Origin: Rhizobium sp. 9140
GTDB lineage: Bacteria > Pseudomonadota > Alphaproteobacteria > Rhizobiales > Rhizobiaceae
Direction of reading: 5' to 3'
Length of the DNA stretch: 64,000 nucleotides
NCBI RefSeq assembly: GCF_900067135.1
Contig: NZ_FJUR01000002.1
Coordinates: forward strand, 795,501-859,500
Shown: one piece after another, positions 19,216-30,152 of the stretch
How positions within the stretch are numbered: position 1 is the first letter of the stretch
How the letters are laid out: the number at the start of each line of letters is the position of its first letter
The notes under the pieces: model-generated
Told to the model about the DNA's origin: nothing
Seen by the model: the letters and a program-made list of their open reading frames with translations, nothing else
Database searches by the model: none
Program-made: the position numbers and the translations under genes

Positions 19216-19391
19216 ATGACGATTTCCAACATCAAGACGCAGAATGCCGCCAAAGCCGTGCCGCCGGTCTCGACCGGCACTGGCGCAATGCCCGAACCCA
19301 CACGCTGCACGATCCGGTGCGCTGGAAATACGCCATTCTCGACAAGTATGTCCTGAACGGTGAGAAGCCACCGCTCCACGCCTGGAGCTGA
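19216..19391 (+). pseudogene. Remnant of an SfnB/DszC-like acyl-CoA dehydrogenase-family monooxygenase
   Basis: AAAGGAGA and an ATG at 19216 start a peptide (MTISNIKTQNAAKAVPPV) in one frame. About 60 bp on, a different frame gives DRHWRNARTHTLHDPVRW followed by a WKY...LNG...PPLHAW ending, the C-terminal signature of the SfnB/DszC family (about 400 residues). Both ends of the gene thus seem present and the middle is lost, with the ends joined out of frame. A GGCTCC/GGAGCC hairpin (19392-19408) follows the stop. The family fits next to sfnG. A functional short protein is unlikely. Confidence 0.65.
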
Positions 19392-19449
19392 GGCTCCTGA
19401 AAGGAGCCGCGCGTCAGGCGAGATGCGCGGCCATATAACCAAAGAGCTT

Positions 19450-20616
19450 TCAGACGATGCCGTAGACGCCGGCGAGGTGGCGCATGCGCTCGGCTGCCAG
19501 ATCCGGCCGGTCGAGAATATCGGCCTGATCGGCAAGGCGGAAGATATCGGCATAGTGGTTGATGCCGCGCGCCGACTGCATGCCGGCCGGTAGGGTGAAA
19601 TGCGACTGGTGCCCATTGAGCCAGGCGAGGAAGACCACGCCGGCCTTGTAATATTGGGTCGGCGCCTCGAAGATCTTGCGCGAGAGCGGAACCGTCGGAT
19701 CGATCACCGCGCGGAAGGTTGCCGTGTCGCCTGCGGCAAGCGCTGCCAGCGCCTTGGAAGCGGCCGGCGCAACGGCGTCGAAGATGCCGAGCAGCGCATG
19801 GCTGTGACGCCGCCCGTCGCCCTCGATCAGGCCGGCATAGTTGAAATCGTCGCCCGTGAAACAGAGCACGGTTTCCGGCAGCCGGTCGCGGAGCGCGATT
19901 TCCTTCTCGTGTTCGAGCAGCGAGATCTTGATACCCTCGACCTTGCCGGCATTCTCCGTGATGATCCGCAGCGCGCAATCGAGCGCCGGCGCGAAGTCGG
20001 TGCTTCCCCAGTAGCCGCGCAGCTGCGGGTCGAACATGTCGCCCAGCCAGTGCAGCACCACCTTGTCCTTCGTCTGCGAGAGAATGCGGCCATAAACCGT
20101 GGCGTAATCGTCCGCGGAGCGGGCGATGCGGGCAAGCGCCCGGCTCGCCATCAGGATCGCGCGGCCGCCATGCTTCTCGATATGCTCGATCTGCGTCTCG
20201 TAAGCCGCGATCACGTCGTCCAGCGTACGGGCATCGTTCGGATCGAGATGATCCGTGCCGGCGCCGCAGGCAAGGTCGGCACCGTCGACCGTCCGCGCTT
20301 CGGCAAGCGAACGGGCAATCAGCTCCTGAGCACCGGCCCAGTCGAGACCCATTCCGCGCTGCGACGTGTCCATCGCCTCGGCGATACTGAAGCCGAGGCT
20401 CCAGAGATGATGCCGGAAGGCGAGCGTCGTGTCCCAGTCGATCGCCGGGCGGTTCCATGGATCGGTGTCCCGCTCCGGCGCGGAAACGATATGCGCGGCG
20501 GCATATGCGATGCGGTTGAAGACGGGCGTCGTTGCCGGGCGGGCGATCGGCGTGCCCACAAGACGATACGCCTCGACCGTGCCTGCGGATGTCGGCAGAT
20601 TGAGAACCTGGGTCAT
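19450..20616 (-). CDS. DUF993 family protein (putative aldolase-type TIM barrel)
   Basis: 388 residues from the ATG at 20616, which follows GAGGAGGT; an upstream in-frame ATG would run into the LacI operator. The sequence matches DUF993 (annotated by some as dihydrodipicolinate synthase-like): TPVFNRIAYAAAHIVS, PAIDWDTTLAFRHHLWSLG, GHGG-like GGRAILMASRALA, then LHWLGDMFDPQL, EGIKISLLEHEKE and LCFTGDDFNYAGLI. Lys in GIKISLL is placed like the Schiff-base lysine of class I aldolases, an inference. It diverges from lacI, and palindromic operators lie between them, so it belongs to the same regulon. Confidence 0.8.
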   Translation of the reverse strand: MTQVLNLPTSAGTVEAYRLVGTPIARPATTPVFNRIAYAAAHIVSAPERDTDPWNRPAIDWDTTLAFRHHLWSLGFSIAEAMDTSQRGMGLDWAGAQELIARSLAEARTVDGADLACGAGTDHLDPNDARTLDDVIAAYETQIEHIEKHGGRAILMASRALARIARSADDYATVYGRILSQTKDKVVLHWLGDMFDPQLRGYWGSTDFAPALDCALRIITENAGKVEGIKISLLEHEKEIALRDRLPETVLCFTGDDFNYAGLIEGDGRRHSHALLGIFDAVAPAASKALAALAAGDTATFRAVIDPTVPLSRKIFEAPTQYYKAGVVFLAWLNGHQSHFTLPAGMQSARGINHYADIFRLADQADILDRPDLAAERMRHLAGVYGIV

Positions 20617-20643
20617 GATACCTCCTCGGAATGTCAATCGGAT

Positions 20644-20663
20644 AATTTGGATCGATCCAAATT
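20644..20663. promoter_or_regulatory. LacI-type operator 1
   Basis: Perfect 20-bp palindrome AATTTGGATCGATCCAAATT, 28 bp upstream of the DUF993 start. The central CG and symmetric halves are typical of LacI/GalR-family operators. A near-identical core recurs at 20821-20836, on the lacI side. Confidence 0.8.
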
Positions 20664-20817
20664 GCAAGTCTCATTTTTCTGACGGATGATCATCGGCCTT
20701 GCCGCCACTTACGGACGCGATGCGCTGTGGATGCTGCATTGCACAGGGAACGAACTACATATTTGGTCGAAACAGGCGCTGCAAAAAATCCGCAAACACC
20801 CCGGAAATGGTGCTTGA

Positions 20818-20839
20818 TATTTTGGAACGATCCAAATAT
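20818..20839. promoter_or_regulatory. LacI-type operator 2
   Basis: TTTGGAACGATCCAAA (20821-20836) differs from the core of operator 1 by one base and is flanked by AT on both sides. It lies about 37 bp before the lacI start. With operator 1 about 177 bp away, looping repression or separate control of the two divergent promoters is possible. Confidence 0.75.
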
Positions 20840-20872
20840 TGAGGGAAGCAAGATGGAGGCGCATGAGAGTTC

Positions 20873-22926
<2,054 letters not shown>

Positions 22927-22934
22927 GACACAGC

Positions 22935-24545
22935 ATGGGCAAGCACATCACACCGGCCGAAGCGGCCGCCCTGATCCCCGACGGCGCCGTCGTTACCGTC
23001 TCGTCCTCGAGCGGGCTCGGCTGCCCGGACCTGATGCTGAAGGCGATCGGCGAGCGCTTCGAGGCGACGGGGCATCCGCGCGAGATCACCACCCTGCACC
23101 CGATCGCCGCCGGCGACATGAGCGGCATCAAGGGCGTGGATCATATCGCGCGCAAAGGCCTCCTCAAGCGGATCCTTGCCGGCTCCTATCCCTCCGGCCC
23201 CTCGACGGCCGAGCCGCCGCGGATCTGGCAGATGATCACGGGCAACGAGATCCCGGCCTACAACATTCCCTCGGGCATCCTCTTCGACATGCACCGCGAG
23301 GCCGCCGCCAAGCGTCCGGGCGTCATCACCAAGATCGGGCTCGAAACCTTCGTGGACCCTGAGCGGCAGGGCTGCGCCATGAATGCGCTGGCGGCAGACA
23401 CGCCGGTCGTCAAGCGGGTCTCGTTCGAGAACGAGGACTGGCTCTATTTCCCGGCCATCGTGCCGCAGGTGGCGATCATCCGCGCAACGACGGCCGACGA
23501 GCATGGCAACCTGACCTATGAGCACGAGGGCGCGACGCTCGGCGGGCTCGACCAGGCGCTGGCGGCGCGCAACAATGGCGGCATCGTCATCGCGCAGGTC
23601 AAGCGCATCACGAAGCAGGGCGCGTTGAAGCCGCACGACGTGCGTGTTCCCGGCATGCTGGTCGATTATGTCATCGTCGATCCCGACCAGAAACAGACGA
23701 CGCTGACGGATTACGATCCGGCCATTTCAGGCGAGATCTTCCGGCCGCTCGACAGTTTCTCCGTGCCCGAATTCAACATCCAGAAGGTCATCGCGCGACG
23801 GGTGGCGCAGGAGTTGCACGGTGGCAGCTGCGTCAATCTCGGCTTCGGCATCTCGGCCAACGTGCCGCGCATCCTGCTGGAGGAAGGTCTGCACGGCGCG
23901 GTCACCTGGGTCATCGAGCAGGGGGCCGTCGGCGGTGTGCCGCTGCTCGACTTTGCCTTCGGCTGCGCGTCCAATGCGGATGCCTACATGCCGTCGCCCT
24001 ACCAGTTCACCTATTTTCAGGGCGGCGGCTTCGATGCCTCGTTGCTGTCCTTCCTCGAAATCGGCCGCGATGGCTCGGTCAACGTTTCCCGCCTTTCGTT
24101 CCGTCCGCATGTGACGGCCGGTGCCGGCGGCTTCGTCGATATCACGGCGCGCGCCCGCAAGATCGTGTTCTCCGGCATGTTCAATGCCGGCGCCAAACTG
24201 TCGATCGGCGACGGCAAGCTGGTGATCGAGAAGGAAGGCAAGCTTAAGAAGCTGGTCGAGGCGGTCGAGCACGTGACCTTCTCCGGCAGCCGCGCCATCG
24301 CGCAGGGGCAGGACATCACCTATGTCACCGAGCGTTGCGTGCTCAAGCTGACGCCGCAGGGGCTGGTGCTGACCGAAATCGCACCCGGCGTCGATCTCCA
24401 GACGCAGGTGCTCGACCAGTCCGAGTTTCCGCTGATCGTCTCGCCGGATCTGAAGCTGATGGATGCCGCGCTGTTTGGCGAGGCGCGCATCGGCCTGTCG
24501 CTGCCAGCCAAGGCGCCGCGCGTTCTGGAGGGTGCGCATGTCTAG
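22935..24545 (+). CDS. Acyl-CoA:acetate/3-ketoacid CoA-transferase, fused alpha-beta (YdiF type)
   Basis: 536 residues combining alpha and beta halves in one chain, as in YdiF-like CoA-transferases. The N-terminal half has VTVSSSSGLGCPDLMLKAI; the catalytic Glu328 sits in VIEQGAVGG in the C-terminal half, which forms the glutamyl-CoA thioester. It would transfer CoA between short-chain acids, presumably activating an acid product of this pathway. It overlaps the enoyl-CoA hydratase start by 8 bp. Confidence 0.9.
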   Translation: MGKHITPAEAAALIPDGAVVTVSSSSGLGCPDLMLKAIGERFEATGHPREITTLHPIAAGDMSGIKGVDHIARKGLLKRILAGSYPSGPSTAEPPRIWQMITGNEIPAYNIPSGILFDMHREAAAKRPGVITKIGLETFVDPERQGCAMNALAADTPVVKRVSFENEDWLYFPAIVPQVAIIRATTADEHGNLTYEHEGATLGGLDQALAARNNGGIVIAQVKRITKQGALKPHDVRVPGMLVDYVIVDPDQKQTTLTDYDPAISGEIFRPLDSFSVPEFNIQKVIARRVAQELHGGSCVNLGFGISANVPRILLEEGLHGAVTWVIEQGAVGGVPLLDFAFGCASNADAYMPSPYQFTYFQGGGFDASLLSFLEIGRDGSVNVSRLSFRPHVTAGAGGFVDITARARKIVFSGMFNAGAKLSIGDGKLVIEKEGKLKKLVEAVEHVTFSGSRAIAQGQDITYVTERCVLKLTPQGLVLTEIAPGVDLQTQVLDQSEFPLIVSPDLKLMDAALFGEARIGLSLPAKAPRVLEGAHV

Positions 24546-25317
24546 GGGAGAGGTTCGCATCGGGATCGAGGGGCCGATTGCCGTCCTCACGGTGTCCCGC
24601 CCGGAAAAGCGCAATGCGCTCGATCTCGACATGCTGAAGGCGCTGATGTCGGCGGCCGATACGGTGGAGGCGGAGGCCGGCATCCGCGTCGCCATCCTCA
24701 CGGGCGAGGGGCCGGGCTTTTCGGCCGGCGGCGACATCACCGCCTGGGGCGGCATGCGGCCGGAGGAATTCGGTCATGCCTGGGTGCGCTACGGGCACCG
24801 CGTGTTCGAGCGGCTGGCAACCCTGCGCATGCCGCTGATTGCGGCGCTGAACGGACACGCGCTCGGCGGCGGTCTCGAGCTTGCCGGCACCGCCGACATC
24901 CGCATCGCCGAGGAACACATCCGCATCGGCCTGCCGGAAACGGGGCTCGGCATGGTGCCGGGCTGGTCGGGCACGCAGCGGCTGGTCAGGCGCTTCGGCG
25001 CCCAGCCCGTGCGCCGGATGGCGCTCGGCGGCGAGATCTTCACGGCGGAGCAGGCCCTGTCGCTCGGGCTGGTGGATCGGGTTACCGCGACCGGACAGGC
25101 GCTTACCGCAGCGAAAGACATGGCGACAGGCATCGCCGCGCGCGGGCCGGCGGCGCTGGAGATCGTCAAACTGATGATCGCGAGCGCCAACGGGGAGGAC
25201 AACGGGACGGCCGTGGAAGCGCTGGGGTCGATCCTCGCCGCCAAGACGGGCGACCTGAAGGAGGGCGTTTCCGCTTTCAAGGAGAAGCGCGCCGCACAGT
25301 TCAAGGGAGAATGGTAA
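24538..25317 (+). CDS. Enoyl-CoA hydratase/isomerase (crotonase) family protein
   Basis: 259 residues from the ATG at 24538. The crotonase fold is clear: SRPEKRNALDLDM, the first oxyanion-hole region FSAGGDITAWGG, and the second GHALGGGLELAGTADI. Catalytic-position residues appear in LPETGLGMVPGWSGTQRL. The protein acts on a CoA thioester, fitting the adjacent CoA-transferase, by hydration, isomerisation or hydrolysis. The stop TAA shares its last base with the next gene's preferred ATG. Confidence 0.9.
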   Translation: MSRGEVRIGIEGPIAVLTVSRPEKRNALDLDMLKALMSAADTVEAEAGIRVAILTGEGPGFSAGGDITAWGGMRPEEFGHAWVRYGHRVFERLATLRMPLIAALNGHALGGGLELAGTADIRIAEEHIRIGLPETGLGMVPGWSGTQRLVRRFGAQPVRRMALGGEIFTAEQALSLGLVDRVTATGQALTAAKDMATGIAARGPAALEIVKLMIASANGEDNGTAVEALGSILAAKTGDLKEGVSAFKEKRAAQFKGEW

Positions 25318-26837
25318 TGACGGTTCTGGTAAACCCGAAGGCGCTGGCCGAGACCGCGCCGCGCGACTTCAAGATGCTGATCGACGGCCGGTGGAGCGAG
25401 GGCACCGCCGACCCGATCGAGCGGGTCGCGCCCGGCCACGGCGTGGTGGTCAGCCGGTTCCAGGCGGGAACGCGCGCCGATGCCGAGCGCGCCATCGCGG
25501 CAGCCCGCAAGGCCTTCGACACCGGACCCTGGCCGCGGATGACGGCGTCGGAGCGCTCCGGCATCCTGCTGAAGGCCGCCGATCTTATCGCCGCGCGTGC
25601 CGAGGAACTCGCTTTTCTGGACGCGGTGGAAGCCGGCAAGCCCATTTCCCAGGTGCGCGGCGAAATCGCCGGCTCGGTCGATATCTGGCGCTATGCCGCG
25701 GCCCTTGCCCGCGATCTTCACGGCGAGAGCTACAATACGCTGGGCGACGGCACGCTGGGCGTGGTCCTGCGCGAGGCGATCGGCGTCGTCTCGATCATCA
25801 CGCCCTGGAACTTCCCCTTCCTGATCGTCGGGCAGAAGCTGCCCTTCGCGCTCGCCGCCGGCTGCACCACGGTCGTCAAGCCGTCGGAACTCTCGTCCGG
25901 ATCGACCGTCGTGCTCGGCGAGATCCTCGAGGAAGCAGGCGTTCCCAAGGGCGTCGTCAACATCGTCACGGGCACGGGCGCCGAGGTTGGGTCGGTCATG
26001 ACGTCGCATCGCGATGTCGACATGGTCTCGTTCACCGGCTCCACCGGTGTCGGCAAGCTGACCATGGCGAATGCCGCGCAGACGCTGAAGAAAGTGTCGC
26101 TGGAGCTGGGCGGCAAGAACCCGCAGATCGTCTTTCCCGATGCCGATCTCGATGGCTTCATCGATGCCGCCGTGTTCGGCGCCTATTTCAACGCCGGCGA
26201 ATGCTGCAATGCCGGCTCCCGGCTGATCCTGCACAAGAGCATCGCCGACGAGGTGGTCAAGCGCGTGGCCGCGCTGTCGGAAGAGGTGCGGGTCGGCGAT
26301 CCGCTCGATCCAGAGACGCAGGTCGGCGCGATCATCACGCCGCAGCATCTGGACAAGATCGCCGCCTATATTTCAGGGGCAGCAGACGGCGGCGCGGACG
26401 TGGCCCATGGCGGCAAGGCGCTCGATCTCGGGCGCGGGCAGTTCATGGCGCCGACGATCCTTGCCAATGTGACGCCTGACATGCCGGTCGCGCGCGAGGA
26501 AGTGTTCGGCCCGGTTCTCTCCGTGCTCACCTTCGAGACGGCGGCGCAGGCCATCGAGATCGCCAACGCGGTCGATTACGGTCTGTCTGCCGGTGTGTGG
26601 AGCAAGGATTTCGACACCTGCCTGACGATCGGCCGTCGTGTGCGGGCGGGAACCGTGTGGATGAACACCTTCATGGACGGCGCCTCCGAACTGCCCTTCG
26701 GCGGCTACAAGCAATCGGGCCTCGGCCGCGAACTCGGCCGCCATGCGGTGGAGGATTACACCGAGACCAAGACGCTCAACATGCATATCGGCGGCCGCAC
26801 GAACTGGTGGATGCCGCAGACGGAAAAGCTGGCCTGA
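25317..26837 (+). CDS. NAD(P)-dependent aldehyde dehydrogenase
   Basis: 506 residues from ATG 25317, preferred over 25311 because the AAGGGAGA ribosome-binding site then has normal spacing and the stop-start is TAATG. Active-site Glu263 in LELGGKNPQIV and Cys297 in GECCNAGSR are present, as are the cofactor motif FTGSTGVGK and the PWNFPF segment. The sequence resembles betaine/aminoaldehyde-type dehydrogenases. It oxidises an aldehyde to a carboxylic acid in the cytoplasm. A 144-bp gap with a GCATCCCG/CGGGATGC repeat separates it from the transporter genes. Confidence 0.93.
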   Translation: MTVLVNPKALAETAPRDFKMLIDGRWSEGTADPIERVAPGHGVVVSRFQAGTRADAERAIAAARKAFDTGPWPRMTASERSGILLKAADLIAARAEELAFLDAVEAGKPISQVRGEIAGSVDIWRYAAALARDLHGESYNTLGDGTLGVVLREAIGVVSIITPWNFPFLIVGQKLPFALAAGCTTVVKPSELSSGSTVVLGEILEEAGVPKGVVNIVTGTGAEVGSVMTSHRDVDMVSFTGSTGVGKLTMANAAQTLKKVSLELGGKNPQIVFPDADLDGFIDAAVFGAYFNAGECCNAGSRLILHKSIADEVVKRVAALSEEVRVGDPLDPETQVGAIITPQHLDKIAAYISGAADGGADVAHGGKALDLGRGQFMAPTILANVTPDMPVAREEVFGPVLSVLTFETAAQAIEIANAVDYGLSAGVWSKDFDTCLTIGRRVRAGTVWMNTFMDGASELPFGGYKQSGLGRELGRHAVEDYTETKTLNMHIGGRTNWWMPQTEKLA

Positions 26838-26838
26838 A

Positions 26839-26883
26839 GCATCCCGCCCGGGCGCGCAACACGCGGTCGGGAAGACGGGATGC
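26839..26883 (+). repeat. Inverted repeat between catabolic and transport genes
   Basis: GCATCCCG (26839-26846) and CGGGATGC (26876-26883) form a long-looped inverted repeat directly after the aldehyde dehydrogenase stop. There is no T-tract, so it is probably an mRNA processing or stability element rather than a full terminator. Confidence 0.4.
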
Positions 26884-26981
26884 GGTTGAACAAGCCGGCT
26901 GACGCCGACGCTCGAGGAGGGCGGCGGCACGGGAGCGGAAATGGGTTTCGCTCTTCACTGTGCTCATGGGAGGAAAACATC

Positions 26982-28223
26982 GTGCGCAAGTTTCTGACAT
27001 CGACTGCATTGGGTCTCGCTTTGATGACCGGCGCCGTGCAGGCTGCCGAAAACGTCGAGGTGCTTCACTGGTGGACATCCGGCGGCGAGGCCTCGGCGCT
27101 CGAAGTCCTCAAGAAGGACCTCGAAGCCAAGAACATCTCCTGGACGGACATGCCGGTTGCCGGCGGCGGCGGCACGGAGGCCATGACGGTGCTGCGCGCC
27201 CGTGTGACCGCCGGCAACGCGCCGACCGCCGTGCAGATGCTCGGCTTCGACATTCTCGACTGGGCCAAGGAAGGCGCGCTCGGCAATCTCGATGCGGTCG
27301 CCGCAAAGGAAAACTGGGACAAGGTCATCCCCAAGGCGCTCCAGAAGTTCTCGAAATATGACGGCCACTGGATCGCAGCGCCCGTGAACCTGCATTCGAC
27401 CAACTGGATGTGGATCAACAAGGCGGCGCTCGACAAGGCCGGCGGCAAGGAGCCGCAGAGCTGGGAAGAGCTGATCGCCCTCCTCGACAACTTCAAGGCG
27501 CAGGGCATCATCCCGGTCGCGGCCGGCGGACAGCCCTGGCAGGACGCGACGGTGTTTGACGCGGTCGTGCTGTCGCTCGGCGTCGATTTCTACACGTCCG
27601 CCTTTATCGATCTCGACCCGAAGGCGCTCGGCGGCGACAAGATGAAGGAAGCCTTCAACCGCATGACGACGCTGCGCTCCTATGTCGATCCGAACTTCTC
27701 GGGCCGCGACTGGAACCTCGCCTCCGCCATGGTCATCGACGGCAAGGCCGGCGTGCAGTTCATGGGCGACTGGGCAAAGGGCGAATTCTCCAAGGCCGGC
27801 AAGACGCCGGGCAAGGATTATGTCTGCATGCGCTTCCCCGGCACGCAGGGTGCCGTCACCTTCAACACTGACCAGTTCGCGATGTTCAAGGTGGCCGACA
27901 GCAAGGTGCCGGCGCAGATGGAAATGGCCTCGGCCATCGAAAGCCCTGAATTCCAGTCGGCCTTCAACGTGGTCAAGGGCTCGGCACCCGTGCGCACCGA
28001 TGTGTCGGACGCCGCCTTCGACGATTGCGGCAAGAAGGCCATCAGAGATGCGGCCGAAGCCGACAAGAGCGGCAAGCTCATCGGCTCCATGGCCCATGGC
28101 CACGCCAATCCGGCAGCCGTGAAGAACGCGATCTACGACGTCGTGACCCGCCAGTTCAACGGCGACCTGACCGCCGACGACGCGGTCGCCGAGCTGGTGA
28201 GCGCGGTCGAAGCCGCAAAGTAA
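26982..28223 (+). CDS. Sugar ABC transporter substrate-binding protein (GtsA-like)
   Basis: 413 residues from a GTG at 26982 behind GGGAGG; the longer frame to 26880 lacks a signal-like start. The signal peptide [21 protein letters not shown] is cut after AQA. The mature protein begins [21 protein letters not shown], typical of glucose/mannose-type binding proteins of the CUT1 family, and continues with [17 protein letters not shown]. It binds the substrate in the periplasm and delivers it to the next two permeases. A strong hairpin follows the gene. Confidence 0.93.
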   Translation: MRKFLTSTALGLALMTGAVQAAENVEVLHWWTSGGEASALEVLKKDLEAKNISWTDMPVAGGGGTEAMTVLRARVTAGNAPTAVQMLGFDILDWAKEGALGNLDAVAAKENWDKVIPKALQKFSKYDGHWIAAPVNLHSTNWMWINKAALDKAGGKEPQSWEELIALLDNFKAQGIIPVAAGGQPWQDATVFDAVVLSLGVDFYTSAFIDLDPKALGGDKMKEAFNRMTTLRSYVDPNFSGRDWNLASAMVIDGKAGVQFMGDWAKGEFSKAGKTPGKDYVCMRFPGTQGAVTFNTDQFAMFKVADSKVPAQMEMASAIESPEFQSAFNVVKGSAPVRTDVSDAAFDDCGKKAIRDAAEADKSGKLIGSMAHGHANPAAVKNAIYDVVTRQFNGDLTADDAVAELVSAVEAAK

Positions 28224-28229
28224 GGGCCG

Positions 28230-28259
28230 GGAGCTGCGGGTCTTCGCGCCCGCAGCTCC
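28230..28259 (+). other. Strong hairpin after the binding-protein gene
   Basis: Perfect 11-bp inverted repeat GGAGCTGCGGG / CCCGCAGCTCC with an 8-nt loop, six bases after the stop. No T-tract follows. Such stems commonly stabilise the upstream message so the binding protein is made in excess over the permeases. A second palindrome, CCGGCCATGATGGCCGG, lies at 28317-28333. Confidence 0.6.
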
Positions 28260-28384
28260 AGCCATCACACCATCCGATACGTCAAAACTGCCGGGGATAC
28301 CGGGTGCTCCGAAAGGCCGGCCATGATGGCCGGTGCCTGAGGCCGTGCATCCGCATTCCGGGCAAGGGGGAGGGGAACGAAGCC

Positions 28385-29263
28385 ATGCAGAGCCGCAGCT
28401 TCCTACAGGACCAGTTGCCGAAAATCGTGCTCGCGCCGAGTTTCCTGGTCATCGTCATTTTCGTCTATGGCTTCATCGCCTATACCGGGTTCCTGTCGAT
28501 CACCGACAGCAAGATGCTGCCGTCCACCAACATCGTGGGCCTGTCGAACTACAGCAAGCTCTGGGCTTTGCCGCACTGGTGGCGGGCGATTACCAATCTG
28601 GCGATCTTCGCCTCGCTCTACATCCTCATCTGCTCTGCGCTCGGCCTGTTCCTGGCGATCATGCTCGACCAGAAGATCCGCGGCGAAGGTTTCCTGCGGC
28701 CGATCTACCTCTACCCCATGGCGCTCTCCTTCATCGTTACGGGCACCGCCTGGAAGTGGATCCTCGATCCCGGCATCGGCATCGAGAACACTATGCATCT
28801 CTGGGGCTGGGAGACCTTCGCCTTCACCTGGATCAAGGACAGCAAGATGGCGATCTACTGCGTCGTGCTGGCCGCCGTCTGGCAGTCCTCGGGCTTCATC
28901 ATGGCGATGTTCCTTGCCGGCCTGCGCGGTGTCGACAACGAGATGATCAAGGCCGCGCAGATCGACGGCGCGGGCACGGTGACGATCTATCGCCGGATCA
29001 TCATTCCCCTCATGCGCCCGGTCTTTCTGTCGGCCTTCGTCGTGCTCGCCCATCTCGCCATCAAGGCCTACGACCTGATCGTCGCGCTGACCGGCGGGGG
29101 GCCGGGGCAGGCGACCGAACTGCCGGCCACCTTCATGTATTCCTACACCTTCACCCGCAACCAGATGGGCATCGGCGCGTCCTCCGCCATCATCATGCTG
29201 GTCATGATCTTCTCGATCATCGTTCCCTATCTCTATTCCGAAATCCGTGGAGGAAAACGCTGA
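28385..29263 (+). CDS. Sugar ABC transporter permease (GtsB-like)
   Basis: 292 residues with six membrane segments. The EAA-type loop EMIKAAQIDGAGTVTIYRRI marks contact with the ATPase. The segment RPIYLYPMALSFIVTGTAWKW is typical of GtsB-like permeases. Start ATG 28385 follows GGGGAGGGGAACGAAGCC. It ends in TGATG with the next permease (1-bp overlap). Confidence 0.92.
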   Translation: MQSRSFLQDQLPKIVLAPSFLVIVIFVYGFIAYTGFLSITDSKMLPSTNIVGLSNYSKLWALPHWWRAITNLAIFASLYILICSALGLFLAIMLDQKIRGEGFLRPIYLYPMALSFIVTGTAWKWILDPGIGIENTMHLWGWETFAFTWIKDSKMAIYCVVLAAVWQSSGFIMAMFLAGLRGVDNEMIKAAQIDGAGTVTIYRRIIIPLMRPVFLSAFVVLAHLAIKAYDLIVALTGGGPGQATELPATFMYSYTFTRNQMGIGASSAIIMLVMIFSIIVPYLYSEIRGGKR

Positions 29264-30147
29264 TGAGCGGCGCCGTCAATCCGCAGAACGCGATATCGCA
29301 CACCCTCCTCACACGGGCGCTGATCTACACCGCACTGATTTTCTTTGCGATGTTCTACCTCATGCCGCTTTACATCATGGTGGTGAACTCGTTGAAGCCG
29401 CTGGAGGAAATCCGGCAGGGCGGCATGGTCAACCTGCCGCAGGTCTGGACCATCGAGCCCTGGCTGTCGGCCTGGTCGACCGCGCAGATCGGCATCCAGC
29501 CGACCGGCCTCAAGCCCTTCTTCATCAACTCTATGCTCATGGTCATCCCCGCCGTCGCCATCTCCACCGTGGTCGGCGCGCTCAACGGCTATGTGCTGAC
29601 CAAATGGCATTTCCGCGGATCGAACATCGTCTTCGGCATGCTGCTCCTGTCCTGCTTCATCCCGTTCCAGATCGTCCTCATCCCCACGGCCCGCATTCTC
29701 GGCCTGCTCGGCCTTGCCGGCTCCATTCCCGGGCTCGTGCTGGTGCATGTCGTCTACGGCCTCGGCTTCACCACGCTCTACTTCCGCAACTACTACGAGG
29801 CCTTCCCGACCGAACTCGTGCGCGCGGCGCAGATCGATGGCGCGACCTTCTTCCAGATCTTCCGCCGCATCCTGCTGCCGTCGTCCGGGCCAATCATCGT
29901 CGTCTCCGTCATCTGGCAATTCACTAACATCTGGAACGACTTCCTGTTCGGCGCCTCGTTTGCCGGCGCCAGTTCGACGCCGATGACGGTCGCGCTCAAC
30001 AACCTGGTGCAGTCGTCCACGGGCGTGAAGGAATACAACGTCCATTTTGCCGGCGCGATCCTCGCCGCCCTGCCCACCCTCATCGTCTACATCGTTTCGG
30101 GCCGCTACTTCGTGCGTGGCCTGATGTCCGGCGCCGTGAAAGGCTGA
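29263..30147 (+). CDS. Sugar ABC transporter permease (GtsC-like)
   Basis: 294 residues, six membrane segments, and the EAA loop ELVRAAQIDGATFFQIFRRI. The C-terminus VRGLMSGAVKG is typical of CUT1 inner permeases. It forms the second half of the channel with the preceding gene and is followed after 5 bp by the ATPase. Confidence 0.92.
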   Translation: MSGAVNPQNAISHTLLTRALIYTALIFFAMFYLMPLYIMVVNSLKPLEEIRQGGMVNLPQVWTIEPWLSAWSTAQIGIQPTGLKPFFINSMLMVIPAVAISTVVGALNGYVLTKWHFRGSNIVFGMLLLSCFIPFQIVLIPTARILGLLGLAGSIPGLVLVHVVYGLGFTTLYFRNYYEAFPTELVRAAQIDGATFFQIFRRILLPSSGPIIVVSVIWQFTNIWNDFLFGASFAGASSTPMTVALNNLVQSSTGVKEYNVHFAGAILAALPTLIVYIVSGRYFVRGLMSGAVKG

Positions 30148-30152
30148 TCATC

